Shown: positions 26,645 through 35,205 of the stretch, piece by piece
How the letters are laid out: each line of letters begins with the position of its first letter
Numbering within the stretch: the first letter of the stretch is position 1
DNA from: Pseudobutyrivibrio sp.
Lineage (GTDB): Bacteria; Bacillota; Clostridia; Lachnospirales; Lachnospiraceae
Direction of reading: 5' to 3'
Assembly: GCA_024697025.1 (NCBI GenBank)
Contig: JAILGH010000108.1
Location: 1-54,411 of the forward strand
DNA: 54,411 nucleotides
Made by a program: the position numbers and the translations under genes
The notes under the pieces: model-generated
Databases searched by the model: none
Told to the model about the DNA's origin: nothing
What the model saw: only the letters and a program-made list of their open reading frames with translations

Positions 26645-27782
26645 GTGATAGAGCTTGATCAGTTTAAGCAACGCTTGATCTCGCAAAAAAATACTATGAC
26701 GGAAGTGAGGGATTCACTTTGACGTCGCAGCTAAAAAAGCGCGAATCGAAGAGCTAGAGCGAGAAATGGAAGCTCCAGATTTTTGGACGGATGCTACAGC
26801 TTCAACTTCCAAAATGAAAGAACTTAAGTCTATGAAGGATGATGTCCAGGTAATAGACAAGCTTGATGACTTATATCAAGAAATAGAAGATTATATAGAG
26901 CTAGGCAACGAGGAAGAGGACCAAGAAATCGTTGACACAGTTGCTCTTTTAATAGAAGAATTCGAAACTTCCCTGGAGAATCTTCGTATGAAGACTCTGC
27001 TTTCAGGGGAATATGATGGGGACAATGCCATCGTTACACTTCACTCTGGAGCCGGTGGTGTGGAGGCTTGTGATTGGGTGCAGATGCTTTATCGCATGTA
27101 CACTCGTTGGGCTTCTGATATAGGCTTTGAAGTGGAAGAGTTAGACTATCAGGAGGGTGATGAGGCCGGTATCAAGGCTGTTACCTTTCAGGTTAATGGA
27201 GAGAATGCGTACGGATATCTTAAGTCTGAAAAGGGTATTCACAGATTGGTTCGCATTTCACCGTTTAATGCACAGGGCAAGAGACAGACATCCTTTGCAT
27301 CCTGTGATGTAATGCCAGACATCGAGGAAGATGTTGACGTAGAGATTAAGGATGAGGATATCCGAATTGATACATATCGTTCATCTGGCGCCGGTGGTCA
27401 GCACATCAACAAGACTAGTTCTGCCATTCGTATTACTCATTTCCCAACAGGGATAGTGGTTACTTGTCAGAACGAGCGAAGCCAGCACATGAACAAAGAC
27501 AAGGCTATGCAAATGTTAAAGACCAAGCTTCTTCTTTTAAAGCAGGAAGAGAATGCTCAAAAGGCCAGTGGAATTCGAGGCGAGGTTTCAGAGATTGGTT
27601 GGGGTAATCAGATTCGTTCTTACGTCCTTCAGCCATATACAATGGTAAAGGATTTGCGTACAGGTGAAGAATCTGGAAATGCAGATGCCGTATTAGATGG
27701 TAAGTTAACTCCATTCATGAATGCATATCTTAAGTGGATGTCCCTTGGTTGTCCAGACCGTGGTGCATCGGTGGATGACTGA
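26645..27782 (+). CDS. prfB: peptide chain release factor 2 (programmed +1 frameshift)
   Basis: RF2 recognises UGA and UAA and triggers peptide release. It is encoded in two frames: GTG 26645 (after GAGGTGA) opens 25 codons (V-I-E-L-D-Q-F-K-Q-R...) ending at CTT-TGA (stop at 26720-26722). A +1 slip reads GAC from 26721 and continues D-V-A-A-K-K-A-R-I-E-E-L to the TAG-free end at 27782, giving about 378 aa. The second frame has the stop-codon recognition SPF in VRISPFNAQ and the catalytic GGQ in SGAGGQHINKTSS. Translating only the longer frame from ATG 26766 would miss the first 40 residues. It begins 23 bases after the protease gene. Confidence 0.96.
26703..26723 (+). other. prfB recoding site
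   Basis: GTGAGGGATTCACTTTGAC: the slippery CTT-T precedes the in-frame TGA followed by C, the poor-terminator context used for RF2 autoregulation. The SD-like GAGGG lies 5 nt before CTT, farther than the 3 nt of the classical E. coli site. Confidence 0.93.
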
Positions 27783-27812
27783 TGATATAACAATAAAAAT
27801 TAATAAAAAGGC

Positions 27813-27842
27813 TTGAAAGTAGGTAGTATTTAATGTTATTAT
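27813..27842 (+). promoter_or_regulatory. candidate promoter for the ACT-hom-thrH operon
   Basis: TTGAAA (27813-27818), 18-nt spacer, TATTAT (27837-27842). It sits in the only sizeable gap upstream of the ACT-domain gene. Confidence 0.6.
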
Positions 27843-27893
27843 CTTCTGAGCGTGTACAAATGTTTTTGTGCTAAAGACACTCTTGGAGGAATT

Positions 27894-28337
27894 ATGGCAG
27901 AGAAAACTACCTATTTTGTTTTGAAAGAAAAAGCTGTACCCGAGGTATTGCTTAAGGTTGTTGCAGCCAAGAAGCTCATTGATACAGGCAAGTGTAGTTC
28001 TGTTCAAGAGGCTACTGAGGTTGTAGGAATTAGCCGTAGCTCTTTTTACAAATACAAGGATGACATTTTTCCTTTTCACGAGGATACCAAGGGAAAGACA
28101 ATCAATATGGTTATTCAACTGGAGGACGAGCCAGGTATTTTGTCTAGAGTCTTAGACGAGATGGCCCACTTCAATGTAAACATATTAACTATCCATCAAA
28201 GTATACCCGTAAATGGTGTTGCAACGCTTACCATTTCAGTAGATGTGCTGGAGGATTCTGGAGATTTTTCAGATTTAGTTTCAGCAATCGAAAATGTAAA
28301 TGGAATTCATTACGTAAAAATATTAGCAAGGGAGTGA
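27894..28337 (+). CDS. ACT domain protein, UPF0735 (PheB-like) family
   Basis: A 147-aa protein with an N-terminal helix-turn-helix-like part (about 15-60, SSVQEATEVVGISRSSFYKYKD) and a C-terminal ACT domain (about 70-145, INMVIQLEDEPGILSRVLDE), the amino-acid-binding fold. The frame opens earlier at 27852, but GGAGGA before ATG 27894 decides the start. It lies 4 bases upstream of hom, and the Hom here is too short to carry the usual C-terminal ACT domain, so this may supply amino-acid sensing in trans. That link is inference. Confidence 0.88.
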   Translation: MAEKTTYFVLKEKAVPEVLLKVVAAKKLIDTGKCSSVQEATEVVGISRSSFYKYKDDIFPFHEDTKGKTINMVIQLEDEPGILSRVLDEMAHFNVNILTIHQSIPVNGVATLTISVDVLEDSGDFSDLVSAIENVNGIHYVKILARE

Positions 28338-28341
28338 CACG

Positions 28342-29538
28342 ATGAAAGTAGCAATCATGGGATACGGAACAATCGGTTCCGGAGTAGCAAAGGTTCTTGA
28401 CACAAACAAGGATATCATCAAGGAAAGAATAGGTGAGTCTTTAGATATTAAATATATCCTTGACTTAAGAGATTTCCCAGGGGATCCACATGAAGAATGT
28501 TTTGTTAAAGATTACATGGAAATCGCAAATGACAAGGAAGTACAAATCGTTGTTGAGACAATGGGTGGTGTTGAGCCAGCTTTTACATTTGTTAAAGCAA
28601 TGCTTGAGGCAGGCAAATCAGTCACAACCTCAAACAAAGCCCTTGTAGCAGATAAAGGTGCCGAGTTAATGCAGATTGCAGATGCAAACAACACTAACTT
28701 CGTATTTGAAGCAGCTGTTGGTGGTGGTATTCCAATTATTCGTACTATCACAGCATGTCTTACAGGTGATGTAATCGAAGAAATCGATGCAATTTGTAAT
28801 GGTACAACTAACTACATGCTCACAAACATGGAGCAGTTTGGTAGTGATTATGATGAGATTCTTGCAGAGGCACAGGCTCTTGGTTATGCAGAAAAGGATC
28901 CAACAGCAGATGTTGAGGGTCACGATAGCTGCAGAAAGATTGCCATCCTTACATCATTAATCGCAGGCAAAAATGTTGATTTTAACGATATTCCAACAGA
29001 GGGTATCAGCAAAATCTCTTCAACAGATTTCAAGTATGCCAAGGCTATGGGCAAGAGCATCAAGCTTATCGCTCGCAGCGTAAAGTCTGGTGATACATAT
29101 AGCTGTCGTGTAGCTCCTTACTTAGTTACACCAGAGCAGATGTTATATCATGTTTCAGGCGTTATGAACGCAGTAGCAGTTAAGGGAAATATGCTTGGTG
29201 AGTCTATGTACTATGGTGCAGGCGCAGGTGCCCTTCCAACAGCTTCGGCAGTTGTTGGCGATATGGTTTTCTTGGCACGTAATGTTGAAAGACCAGTTAA
29301 GATTGGTTGGTCAGACGAGAAGCTTGAGCTTGCTAACCCAGCTGAGCAGTCATTTAAGTATTTCGTTAGAACATCAGCACTTCAGTCAGATATAGAGAAT
29401 GAATTTGGCAAGGTTGAGTATGCAGGCTTAGACTTGGATAACGAGGTAGGATTTGTCACAGAAGAAATGACCGAGGCAGAATTTAACGAGAGACAGGCGG
29501 CTCTTGGCGGAATCATTTCTGTTATTAGATTTTTCTAA
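28342..29538 (+). CDS. hom: homoserine dehydrogenase
   Basis: NAD(P)H-dependent reduction of aspartate semialdehyde to homoserine, the branch-point step toward threonine and methionine. The 398-aa protein has the Rossmann motif GYGTIGSGVAKVL at the N-terminus, TSNKALVADKG, the catalytic region AAVGGGIPIIRTI with NGTTNYML, and a C-terminal catalytic Lys region. It ends about 35 residues short of enzymes with a full regulatory ACT domain. SD AGGGAG. It is in an operon with the ACT protein and thrH. Confidence 0.96.
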   Translation: MKVAIMGYGTIGSGVAKVLDTNKDIIKERIGESLDIKYILDLRDFPGDPHEECFVKDYMEIANDKEVQIVVETMGGVEPAFTFVKAMLEAGKSVTTSNKALVADKGAELMQIADANNTNFVFEAAVGGGIPIIRTITACLTGDVIEEIDAICNGTTNYMLTNMEQFGSDYDEILAEAQALGYAEKDPTADVEGHDSCRKIAILTSLIAGKNVDFNDIPTEGISKISSTDFKYAKAMGKSIKLIARSVKSGDTYSCRVAPYLVTPEQMLYHVSGVMNAVAVKGNMLGESMYYGAGAGALPTASAVVGDMVFLARNVERPVKIGWSDEKLELANPAEQSFKYFVRTSALQSDIENEFGKVEYAGLDLDNEVGFVTEEMTEAEFNERQAALGGIISVIRFF

Positions 29539-29592
29539 AGAGTTTTAAATAAGCTCATTTATATATAGTTATACAAAGGAGATATGTTATTT

Positions 29593-30195
29593 ATGTACGT
29601 TACTTGCTTAGACTTAGAAGGTGTATTAGTACCAGAGATTTGGATTGCATTTGCAAAGGCTACAGGAATTCCTGAGCTTGAAAAGACAACAAGAGATGAG
29701 CCAGATTATGACAAGCTCATGAAATACAGAATTGATATTTTAAAGGAACACGGTTTAGGATTAAAAGAAATCCAGGACACAATCGCAACTATTGATCCAC
29801 TTCCAGGTGCAAAGGAGTTTTTAGATAAGCTTAGAGCAAACGGACAGGTTATCATAATCAGTGATACTTTCTCACAGTTCGCAGGTCCTCTTATGGCAAA
29901 GCTTGGCATGCCAACAATCTTCTGCAACGAGTTAGTAGTTGCTGACAATGGAGAGATTACAGGTTACAAGATGCGCTGCGACAAGAGCAAGCTTACAACA
30001 GTTAGAGCTCTTCAATCTTGCGGATTTGAGACAATTGCAAGCGGCGATAGCTTCAACGACCTTGCTATGATTGAGGCATCAAAGGCTGGCTTCCTCTTCA
30101 GAAGTACAGATGCTATCAAGAAGGATTACCCACAGTATCCAGCATTCGAAGAGTACGATGATTTATTCAACGCTATTATGGATGCACAGAAATAA
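29593..30195 (+). CDS. thrH: ThrH: phosphoserine phosphatase / homoserine phosphotransferase
   Basis: HAD-family enzyme that in Pseudomonas dephosphorylates phosphoserine and can transfer the phosphate to homoserine, so it may replace homoserine kinase. The 200-aa protein starts with the ThrH signature CLDLEGVLVPEIW (nucleophile Asp7, Glu9), and has ISDTFSQFAGPLM and GDSFNDLAMI. An ATG at 29584 is too close to the AAAGGAGA ribosome site; ATG 29593 fits spacing and family start. Its place after hom supports the homoserine role. Confidence 0.92.
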   Translation: MYVTCLDLEGVLVPEIWIAFAKATGIPELEKTTRDEPDYDKLMKYRIDILKEHGLGLKEIQDTIATIDPLPGAKEFLDKLRANGQVIIISDTFSQFAGPLMAKLGMPTIFCNELVVADNGEITGYKMRCDKSKLTTVRALQSCGFETIASGDSFNDLAMIEASKAGFLFRSTDAIKKDYPQYPAFEEYDDLFNAIMDAQK

Positions 30196-30209
30196 ATATA
30201 TAAACCCAA

Positions 30210-30235
30210 AGCACGGCATGGGCCGTGCTTTTTTT
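30210..30235 (+). terminator. terminator after thrH
   Basis: Perfect 8-bp stem AGCACGGC (30210-30217) with GCCGTGCT (30222-30229), then a run of seven T. The T-run merges into the structured repeat that follows. Confidence 0.93.
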
Positions 30236-30379
30236 GCCTTATAGGAAATTGCTTTGCAATCTCCTATAAGGTAAAAAACACACTTCGTGTGAAATATGTG
30301 TCTCGGCGACAGAAGAATTTATTTGCTTACAGCAAATGTCGCCTCGCACTGCTGGAGTTTTGCGTAGCAAAACTCTTTC
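30230..30379. repeat. four-hairpin intergenic repeat, copy B
   Basis: Second copy of the element at 11554-11700, same orientation. Helix 1: GCCTTATAGGA (30236-30246) with TCCTATAAGGT (30262-30272). Helix 2: CACAC-TTC-GTGTG (30279-30291). Helix 3: GGCGAC (30305-30310) with GTCGCC (30338-30343), enclosing ATTTGC-TTACA-GCAAAT. Helix 4: GAGTTTTGC-GTA-GCAAAACTC (30355-30375). It fills the gap between thrH and the convergent GGDEF gene and stops right at that gene's stop codon. Pairing is conserved despite base changes relative to copy A. Confidence 0.9.
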
Positions 30380-32044
30380 TTACACATCTAAAGGTTCTTC
30401 CTGGGGGAAGTATACCTGATTTTTTCCATGCTGCTTTGAGTAGTAAAGGTTTTCGTCTGCCTGCTTTAATACATCCATATTTCCATGGCCTTTGGCTACA
30501 CCGACGCTGATTGTTATAGTAAGCTTAGAATCAAAATCCCAAAGTTGCATTTCAACAGCTTGACGTATTCGTTCAGCTAGAAAGCCTGCGCTTGATATTG
30601 CATTTTTACCAAGCAAAAATACTAGCTCTTCGCCGCCATATCTGTAGGCCTTTATATCTCCTCCTGCTTCGTGGGATAGTATGTTGCCAAGTCGCTGTAA
30701 AACCTTATCCCCTTCAGGATGGCCGTAGGTATCATTCACGTGTTTAAAATCATCTATATCAATCATGATGATTGCATATTCACTTAGAGAGTGCATCATT
30801 CTGGATAAATCCTTGTTAAAGGTCTTTCGTGTAAACAACATTGTTAATCCATCATATCTATTGTTAGCAATAATTATGATGAAGGTTGATATAACAGTTA
30901 GCAGTACAAGAATAGACAGAATGGCTAAACGAGTCCTTCTGGTGTTATTATTTTTTTCCTTAATGAATTCTTCCATTGTGGCTTTGGAATCATTTACTTG
31001 GCTGCCAATTATGCTGGCATATTTTACGTTTTGCTCATCAAACAAATGAGTATAAAGCTGATACATGTGACCATACATTAAGGCGTTTACTTCCATGTTG
31101 TCTGTTGGATATCTACTTTCAATGGTAAGCAATGTTCGCAGTGCACATTTTTCATAACCGGTTTCTTCACATAACTTTATAAAATCTTCCAGTACCGAAG
31201 ATGATGCATCTTTTCTATATATAACACTTTTATCTTCGGCTTGATAGTTCTGTGCCACATCTAAAAGACACTTGGTTTGGTAATAAGGGATAACCATGTC
31301 TCTAAGCATTATTTCTCTGTAGGTTTCCATGGTGAAAAATGGGCTGTCTACATATTTATCTATTATGGCCTGAGCCTTGGCGTATTGCTCCTTTTCATAG
31401 TAGACTCTAGCAAGCCAAGTCTCGTTGATAGCATAGTAGGCACTAGCATATATTCCTTCCTTATCTTCATTTAGGAGTTCTTGAGAATAGTTAAGATACT
31501 CCTCAGCTTTGTCATAATCTCCATAATTTATAGCCATAATTCCAAGCATCCTAAAGGCATAGCTTTTGATTTGAATGCTTTGTATATCATGGAAATCCTC
31601 TACCTGCTGAGCCCGACTAGTCATCTCTCTGGCAGAATCATAGGCATAGTTATTAAGGTGAAAGTTTGCCAAATCAAGATAGATATTTACGGTGTAATCT
31701 TTTTCTGGGCTGCGCTCCAAGTAGTAGAGGGCATAGCCAAGGTATCTATAGTAGGTCATTTCTTCGCCCAGCTGCATATAGATTAGGCTGGCACGCTCAT
31801 AGAGACGACCTGCATCTTCGTTTTTAAAGTGGCCCTTGTCTAGCCATCGATTTATCTCAGCAACATCTCGCTCCAAACTATCAGAGGTAAAGCTTAAGTC
31901 CTCTGTCACGTATTTAATTACTTTCTCATGATTGGATTGTTTTTCAAAATAGATTTTTGCAGACATAATAGATTGCGCGATAATCAACGCAACTATTGTT
32001 AAAACTAGGCTTATAATCATTCGTTTTAAGAGTTTTTTAATCAT
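30380..32044 (-). CDS. membrane-bound GGDEF protein (probable diguanylate cyclase)
   Basis: Probably makes cyclic di-GMP from GTP. The 554-aa protein has an N-terminal membrane helix (about 8-30), an extracytoplasmic helical region of about 330 residues with TPR-like repeats (AEEYLNYSQELL, AKAQAIIDKY), a second helix (about 360-385), and a C-terminal GGDEF domain starting RYDGLTMLFTRKTF with the active-site variant RYGGEEL. No EAL domain. The frame opens at a TTG (32059), but that TTG lies inside the GAGGA ribosome site that serves ATG 32044. The extracellular signal is unknown. Confidence 0.92.
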   Translation of the reverse strand: MIKKLLKRMIISLVLTIVALIIAQSIMSAKIYFEKQSNHEKVIKYVTEDLSFTSDSLERDVAEINRWLDKGHFKNEDAGRLYERASLIYMQLGEEMTYYRYLGYALYYLERSPEKDYTVNIYLDLANFHLNNYAYDSAREMTSRAQQVEDFHDIQSIQIKSYAFRMLGIMAINYGDYDKAEEYLNYSQELLNEDKEGIYASAYYAINETWLARVYYEKEQYAKAQAIIDKYVDSPFFTMETYREIMLRDMVIPYYQTKCLLDVAQNYQAEDKSVIYRKDASSSVLEDFIKLCEETGYEKCALRTLLTIESRYPTDNMEVNALMYGHMYQLYTHLFDEQNVKYASIIGSQVNDSKATMEEFIKEKNNNTRRTRLAILSILVLLTVISTFIIIIANNRYDGLTMLFTRKTFNKDLSRMMHSLSEYAIIMIDIDDFKHVNDTYGHPEGDKVLQRLGNILSHEAGGDIKAYRYGGEELVFLLGKNAISSAGFLAERIRQAVEMQLWDFDSKLTITISVGVAKGHGNMDVLKQADENLYYSKQHGKNQVYFPQEEPLDV

Positions 32045-32193
32045 CCATAAAATCCTCAAAAACTAATGTCCCACAAATTTACAGCTAACATTATAAAAAA
32101 TAAATATGGAGAAATTTTGATTTGGAAATTTTAGTAAGAAGTTAAAAATGATAAAAAAGGTGTATTTTTGATATAAAAACCCTTCTTTTTTCA

Positions 32194-32220
32194 TATAATT
32201 ACTGTAAGATAGATACAGTA
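32194..32220 (+). promoter_or_regulatory. -10 element and operator-like dyad before the GH3 gene
   Basis: Perfect TATAAT (32194-32199) is immediately followed by the perfect dyad TACTGTA (32200-32206), 7 nt, TACAGTA (32214-32220), which abuts the GGAGGAG ribosome site. The nearest TTGATA (32168) is 20 nt from the -10, so the -35 is weak. The dyad would cover the transcription start and looks like a repressor site; the protein is unknown. Confidence 0.5.
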
Positions 32221-32233
32221 TGGAGGAGATTAC

Positions 32234-35044
32234 ATGGACGCAAAGATTTTTGATATTGAACAATTTGCAGCAGTTGCTAGACGTGTAGTTGCTGAGGGAA
32301 TAGTTTTGCTTAAGAACGATGATGAGGTGCTGCCACTTTCTGAGGGGACTAATATCGCCCTATTTGGACGAAGCCAGTTCAATTATTACAAGAGCGGTAC
32401 AGGCTCAGGTGGTATGGTTAACACCGCCTATGTTATTGGCGTTCGAGAGGCCCTAGAGGCTGACAAGAGATTTACCCTTAATCAACAGCTTAAGGACACT
32501 TATGACCAGTGGATTAAGGACAATCCTTTTGATGCTGGTGTGGGCTGGGCTTCAGAGCCTTGGTATCAAAAGGAAATGGAGATTACTGCTGATATTGCAA
32601 AGGCAGCAGCCAAGGATTCTGACGTGGCAATTGTGCTGATAGGTCGCACAGCTGGTGAGGATCAGGACAACAGCAACACTAAGGGAAGCTACCTACTCAC
32701 TGACGATGAGGAGCAGATGATTGCCAATGTTAAGGCAGCATTTGACAAGACTATTGTCCTTTTGAATGTGGGTAATATTATTGATATGAAGTGGGTTGAG
32801 AAGTACAACCCTACTGCAGTTGCATATATTTGGCAGGGCGGTCAGGTAGGCGGACTTGGTGCAGTGGATGTTATTTCTGGTGATGTTAACCCAACAGGTA
32901 GGTTGACAGATACCATTGCAGAGAACATAACAGATTATCCTTCTGATGCAAACTTTGGTGGCAGAGTTCGCAATATTCAGCAGGAGGATATTTACGTAGG
33001 TTATAGATATTTTGAAACCTTCGCCAAGGATAGGGTGCTTTATCCATTTGGTTTTGGCTTGTCTTATACTACATTTGATATCAAGGCCAAGAGCTTTTCT
33101 GCAACAGAAGGTAATGTGACTGTAGTTGTTTCTGTTACTAACACCGGAATGGTCAGGGGCAAGCAGGTTGTACAGCTTTATGTATCGAAGCCTCAGGCTA
33201 AGCTTGGCAATCCTGCAAGGGAGCTTGTGGGATTTGCTAAGACTAGGGCCCTTGAACCAATGGAGACTGTCGATGTGACAATTCAAGTTCCTGCTTATTA
33301 CCTAGCAAGCTATGATGACAGCGGAGTTACAGGTCACAAGAGTGCCTATGTACTCGAGGAAGGCAACTATACCTTCTATTTGGGTGCTGATGTTAGATGT
33401 CAGGAGACTGCAGGAGTATATACCAACGGTGCGACCACAGTTATCCAGCAGCTTTCAGAGGCTTTGGCTCCAACTGAAGAGTTTGAGCGTATGAAGCCTT
33501 CGGTGGACGCTTATGGTAATTACACTTTAGTTTACGAGAAGGTGCCTACTGCAACTTTAAAGCCTTGCGACCTTAGAAAGGCAAATATGCCTGAGGAATT
33601 AAAGCCTACTTCAGGAAGCTTTAAGCTTGTTGATGTGTTAGATAAAAAATGCTCTATGGATGATTTTATTGCACAGCTTTCTGATAAGGAGCTTTGCTAT
33701 ATTGTTAGAGGTGAGGGCATGAGCTCGCCAAAGGTTACTCCAGGCTGTGGAGGTGCTTTTGGTGGAGTTACAGATTCTCTTCTTGAAAAGGGAATCCCAG
33801 TGGCTTGCTGTTCAGATGGCCCTTCGGGAATAAGAATGGATTCTGGTAAAAAAGCATTTTCTATGCCAAACGGAGCTTGCATTGCCAGTGGTTGGAACAT
33901 GGAGCTTTCTGAAGAGCTTTACAATTGGGAAGGATTGGAGCTTCGCAAAAACAAGATAGATGTACTTTTAGGACCAGGTATGAATCTTCATAGACATCCT
34001 TTAAATGGTCGCAATTTTGAGTATTTTTCAGAGGATCCTTTGGTCACTGGAAAGAATGCTATTGCACAGCTTAAGGGCATGGAAAAGTATGGAGTTACTG
34101 GAACTATCAAGCATTTTGCATTAAACACACAGGAGACTGGCCGACATACTGTTGAGCATGTTGCATCTGAGCGTGCCATCCGTCAAATCTATCTTAAGGG
34201 ATTTGAGATGGCAGTGAAGGAGGCAGGAGCCCATGCAGTTATGACTACCTACGGCCCTGTAAATGGGTACTATTCTTCATCAAGCTATGATCTGGTTACA
34301 CGAATCCTAAGAGAAGAGTGGGGCTTTGATGGAATAGTTATGACCGATTGGTGGGCAAAGGGCGGCTTAGCTGGTGCAGGAGACGCCGCTGATATGGCAT
34401 CTATAGTGAGGGCCCAAAACGATTTGTATATGGTTACAACTTCTTCCATGGACAATACCAACAAGGACAATCTAGAGGTTGAGTTTGAAAAGGGCAATGT
34501 TGAAAGAGCAGAGCTTCAGCGATGTGCAGCTAATATTTGCAAATTTATAATCAACAAGCCTGTATTTAACAGATACATCCAAAGGGACAACAAGTTGGAC
34601 ATCATGCTTGCTGAGGAGTGCGATGACGAAGAGATGGCATTTGACGAGATGATTGATTGCCGAATCGACGAGTCGGGTGTAGCAAAGATAGATGTAGGTG
34701 AGATTAATACAGCGCGAAATAGCAGCAACATGATATCTGTTTCCTTTAAGGAGCGCGGAGATTACAAGTTGTCCATGACTGTTAGAGCCAATGCAACTAG
34801 CGATGTGGCGCAGATACCTTTAAGTATCTATAGGGACAAGGCGTTGATTAAGATGCTTACCTTAACTGGTGCAGACAGTGAGTGGCAGACTTTGGAGGTA
34901 CCTCTTGATGATTGCGGAATGACATTCTTTCTGAAGCTTTATTTTGCTCAGGATGGAATGGAAATCAAGGATATCACCATATCTCTTGTGAAATCCAAAG
35001 AAGAGGAATTCCGCCTTATGTTTGCAAGAATGGGCGAGGATTAA
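32234..35044 (+). CDS. glycoside hydrolase family 3 beta-glucosidase, inverted domain order
   Basis: Hydrolyses beta-linked glucose residues, probably cytoplasmic since no signal peptide is present. In most GH3 enzymes the TIM barrel comes first. Here the N-terminal ~440 residues hold the alpha/beta sandwich domain (AIVLIGRTAGEDQDN) and a fibronectin III-like domain (TNTGMVRGKQVVQLYVS), and the TIM barrel follows (GPGMNLHRHPLNGRNFEYFS, GTIKHFALNTQE, nucleophile Asp705 in GIVMTDWW). This swapped arrangement is known from Butyrivibrio fibrisolvens and Ruminococcus albus beta-glucosidases. A C-terminal sandwich of ~150 residues ends the 936-aa protein. SD GGAGGAG. Confidence 0.93.
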   Translation: MDAKIFDIEQFAAVARRVVAEGIVLLKNDDEVLPLSEGTNIALFGRSQFNYYKSGTGSGGMVNTAYVIGVREALEADKRFTLNQQLKDTYDQWIKDNPFDAGVGWASEPWYQKEMEITADIAKAAAKDSDVAIVLIGRTAGEDQDNSNTKGSYLLTDDEEQMIANVKAAFDKTIVLLNVGNIIDMKWVEKYNPTAVAYIWQGGQVGGLGAVDVISGDVNPTGRLTDTIAENITDYPSDANFGGRVRNIQQEDIYVGYRYFETFAKDRVLYPFGFGLSYTTFDIKAKSFSATEGNVTVVVSVTNTGMVRGKQVVQLYVSKPQAKLGNPARELVGFAKTRALEPMETVDVTIQVPAYYLASYDDSGVTGHKSAYVLEEGNYTFYLGADVRCQETAGVYTNGATTVIQQLSEALAPTEEFERMKPSVDAYGNYTLVYEKVPTATLKPCDLRKANMPEELKPTSGSFKLVDVLDKKCSMDDFIAQLSDKELCYIVRGEGMSSPKVTPGCGGAFGGVTDSLLEKGIPVACCSDGPSGIRMDSGKKAFSMPNGACIASGWNMELSEELYNWEGLELRKNKIDVLLGPGMNLHRHPLNGRNFEYFSEDPLVTGKNAIAQLKGMEKYGVTGTIKHFALNTQETGRHTVEHVASERAIRQIYLKGFEMAVKEAGAHAVMTTYGPVNGYYSSSSYDLVTRILREEWGFDGIVMTDWWAKGGLAGAGDAADMASIVRAQNDLYMVTTSSMDNTNKDNLEVEFEKGNVERAELQRCAANICKFIINKPVFNRYIQRDNKLDIMLAEECDDEEMAFDEMIDCRIDESGVAKIDVGEINTARNSSNMISVSFKERGDYKLSMTVRANATSDVAQIPLSIYRDKALIKMLTLTGADSEWQTLEVPLDDCGMTFFLKLYFAQDGMEIKDITISLVKSKEEEFRLMFARMGED

Positions 35045-35088
35045 TTTCTTATTATTAATAGGACACAAAAACGTCATAGAATTTTTAG

Positions 35089-35125
35089 GAATAGGTCACG
35101 GCTATTATATTGCTGTGGCCTATTC
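35089..35125 (+). other. 14-bp hairpin after the GH3 gene
   Basis: GAATAGGTCACGGC (35089-35102) pairs with GCTGTGGCCTATTC (35112-35125) with two G-U pairs. There is no T-run, so it is a weak terminator candidate or an mRNA-stabilising end. Confidence 0.5.
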
Positions 35126-35205
35126 TACATGTTAAAATATCTTAAACAGTGCAATTTCTATGTAAGGGAGCGATAATGTGACTATTTTTTTAGAGGAGTA
35201 GGAAC

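Noticed and set aside
26766-27782. prfB as a single-frame gene starting at ATG 26766
   Set aside because: The upstream GTG-initiated 25 codons, the in-frame CTT-TGA-C and homology of the residues before 26766 to RF2 show that translation begins at 26645 with a +1 shift.
32693-33286. 197-codon open frame antisense to the GH3 gene
   Set aside because: Cys/Ile/Asn-rich translation with no recognisable domain; the opposite strand encodes an intact enzyme.
35143-35177. Sigma-28 flagellar promoter before the first MCP (TAAA ... GCGATAA)
   Set aside because: The spacing between the two parts is 23 nt instead of about 15, so the match is not credible.
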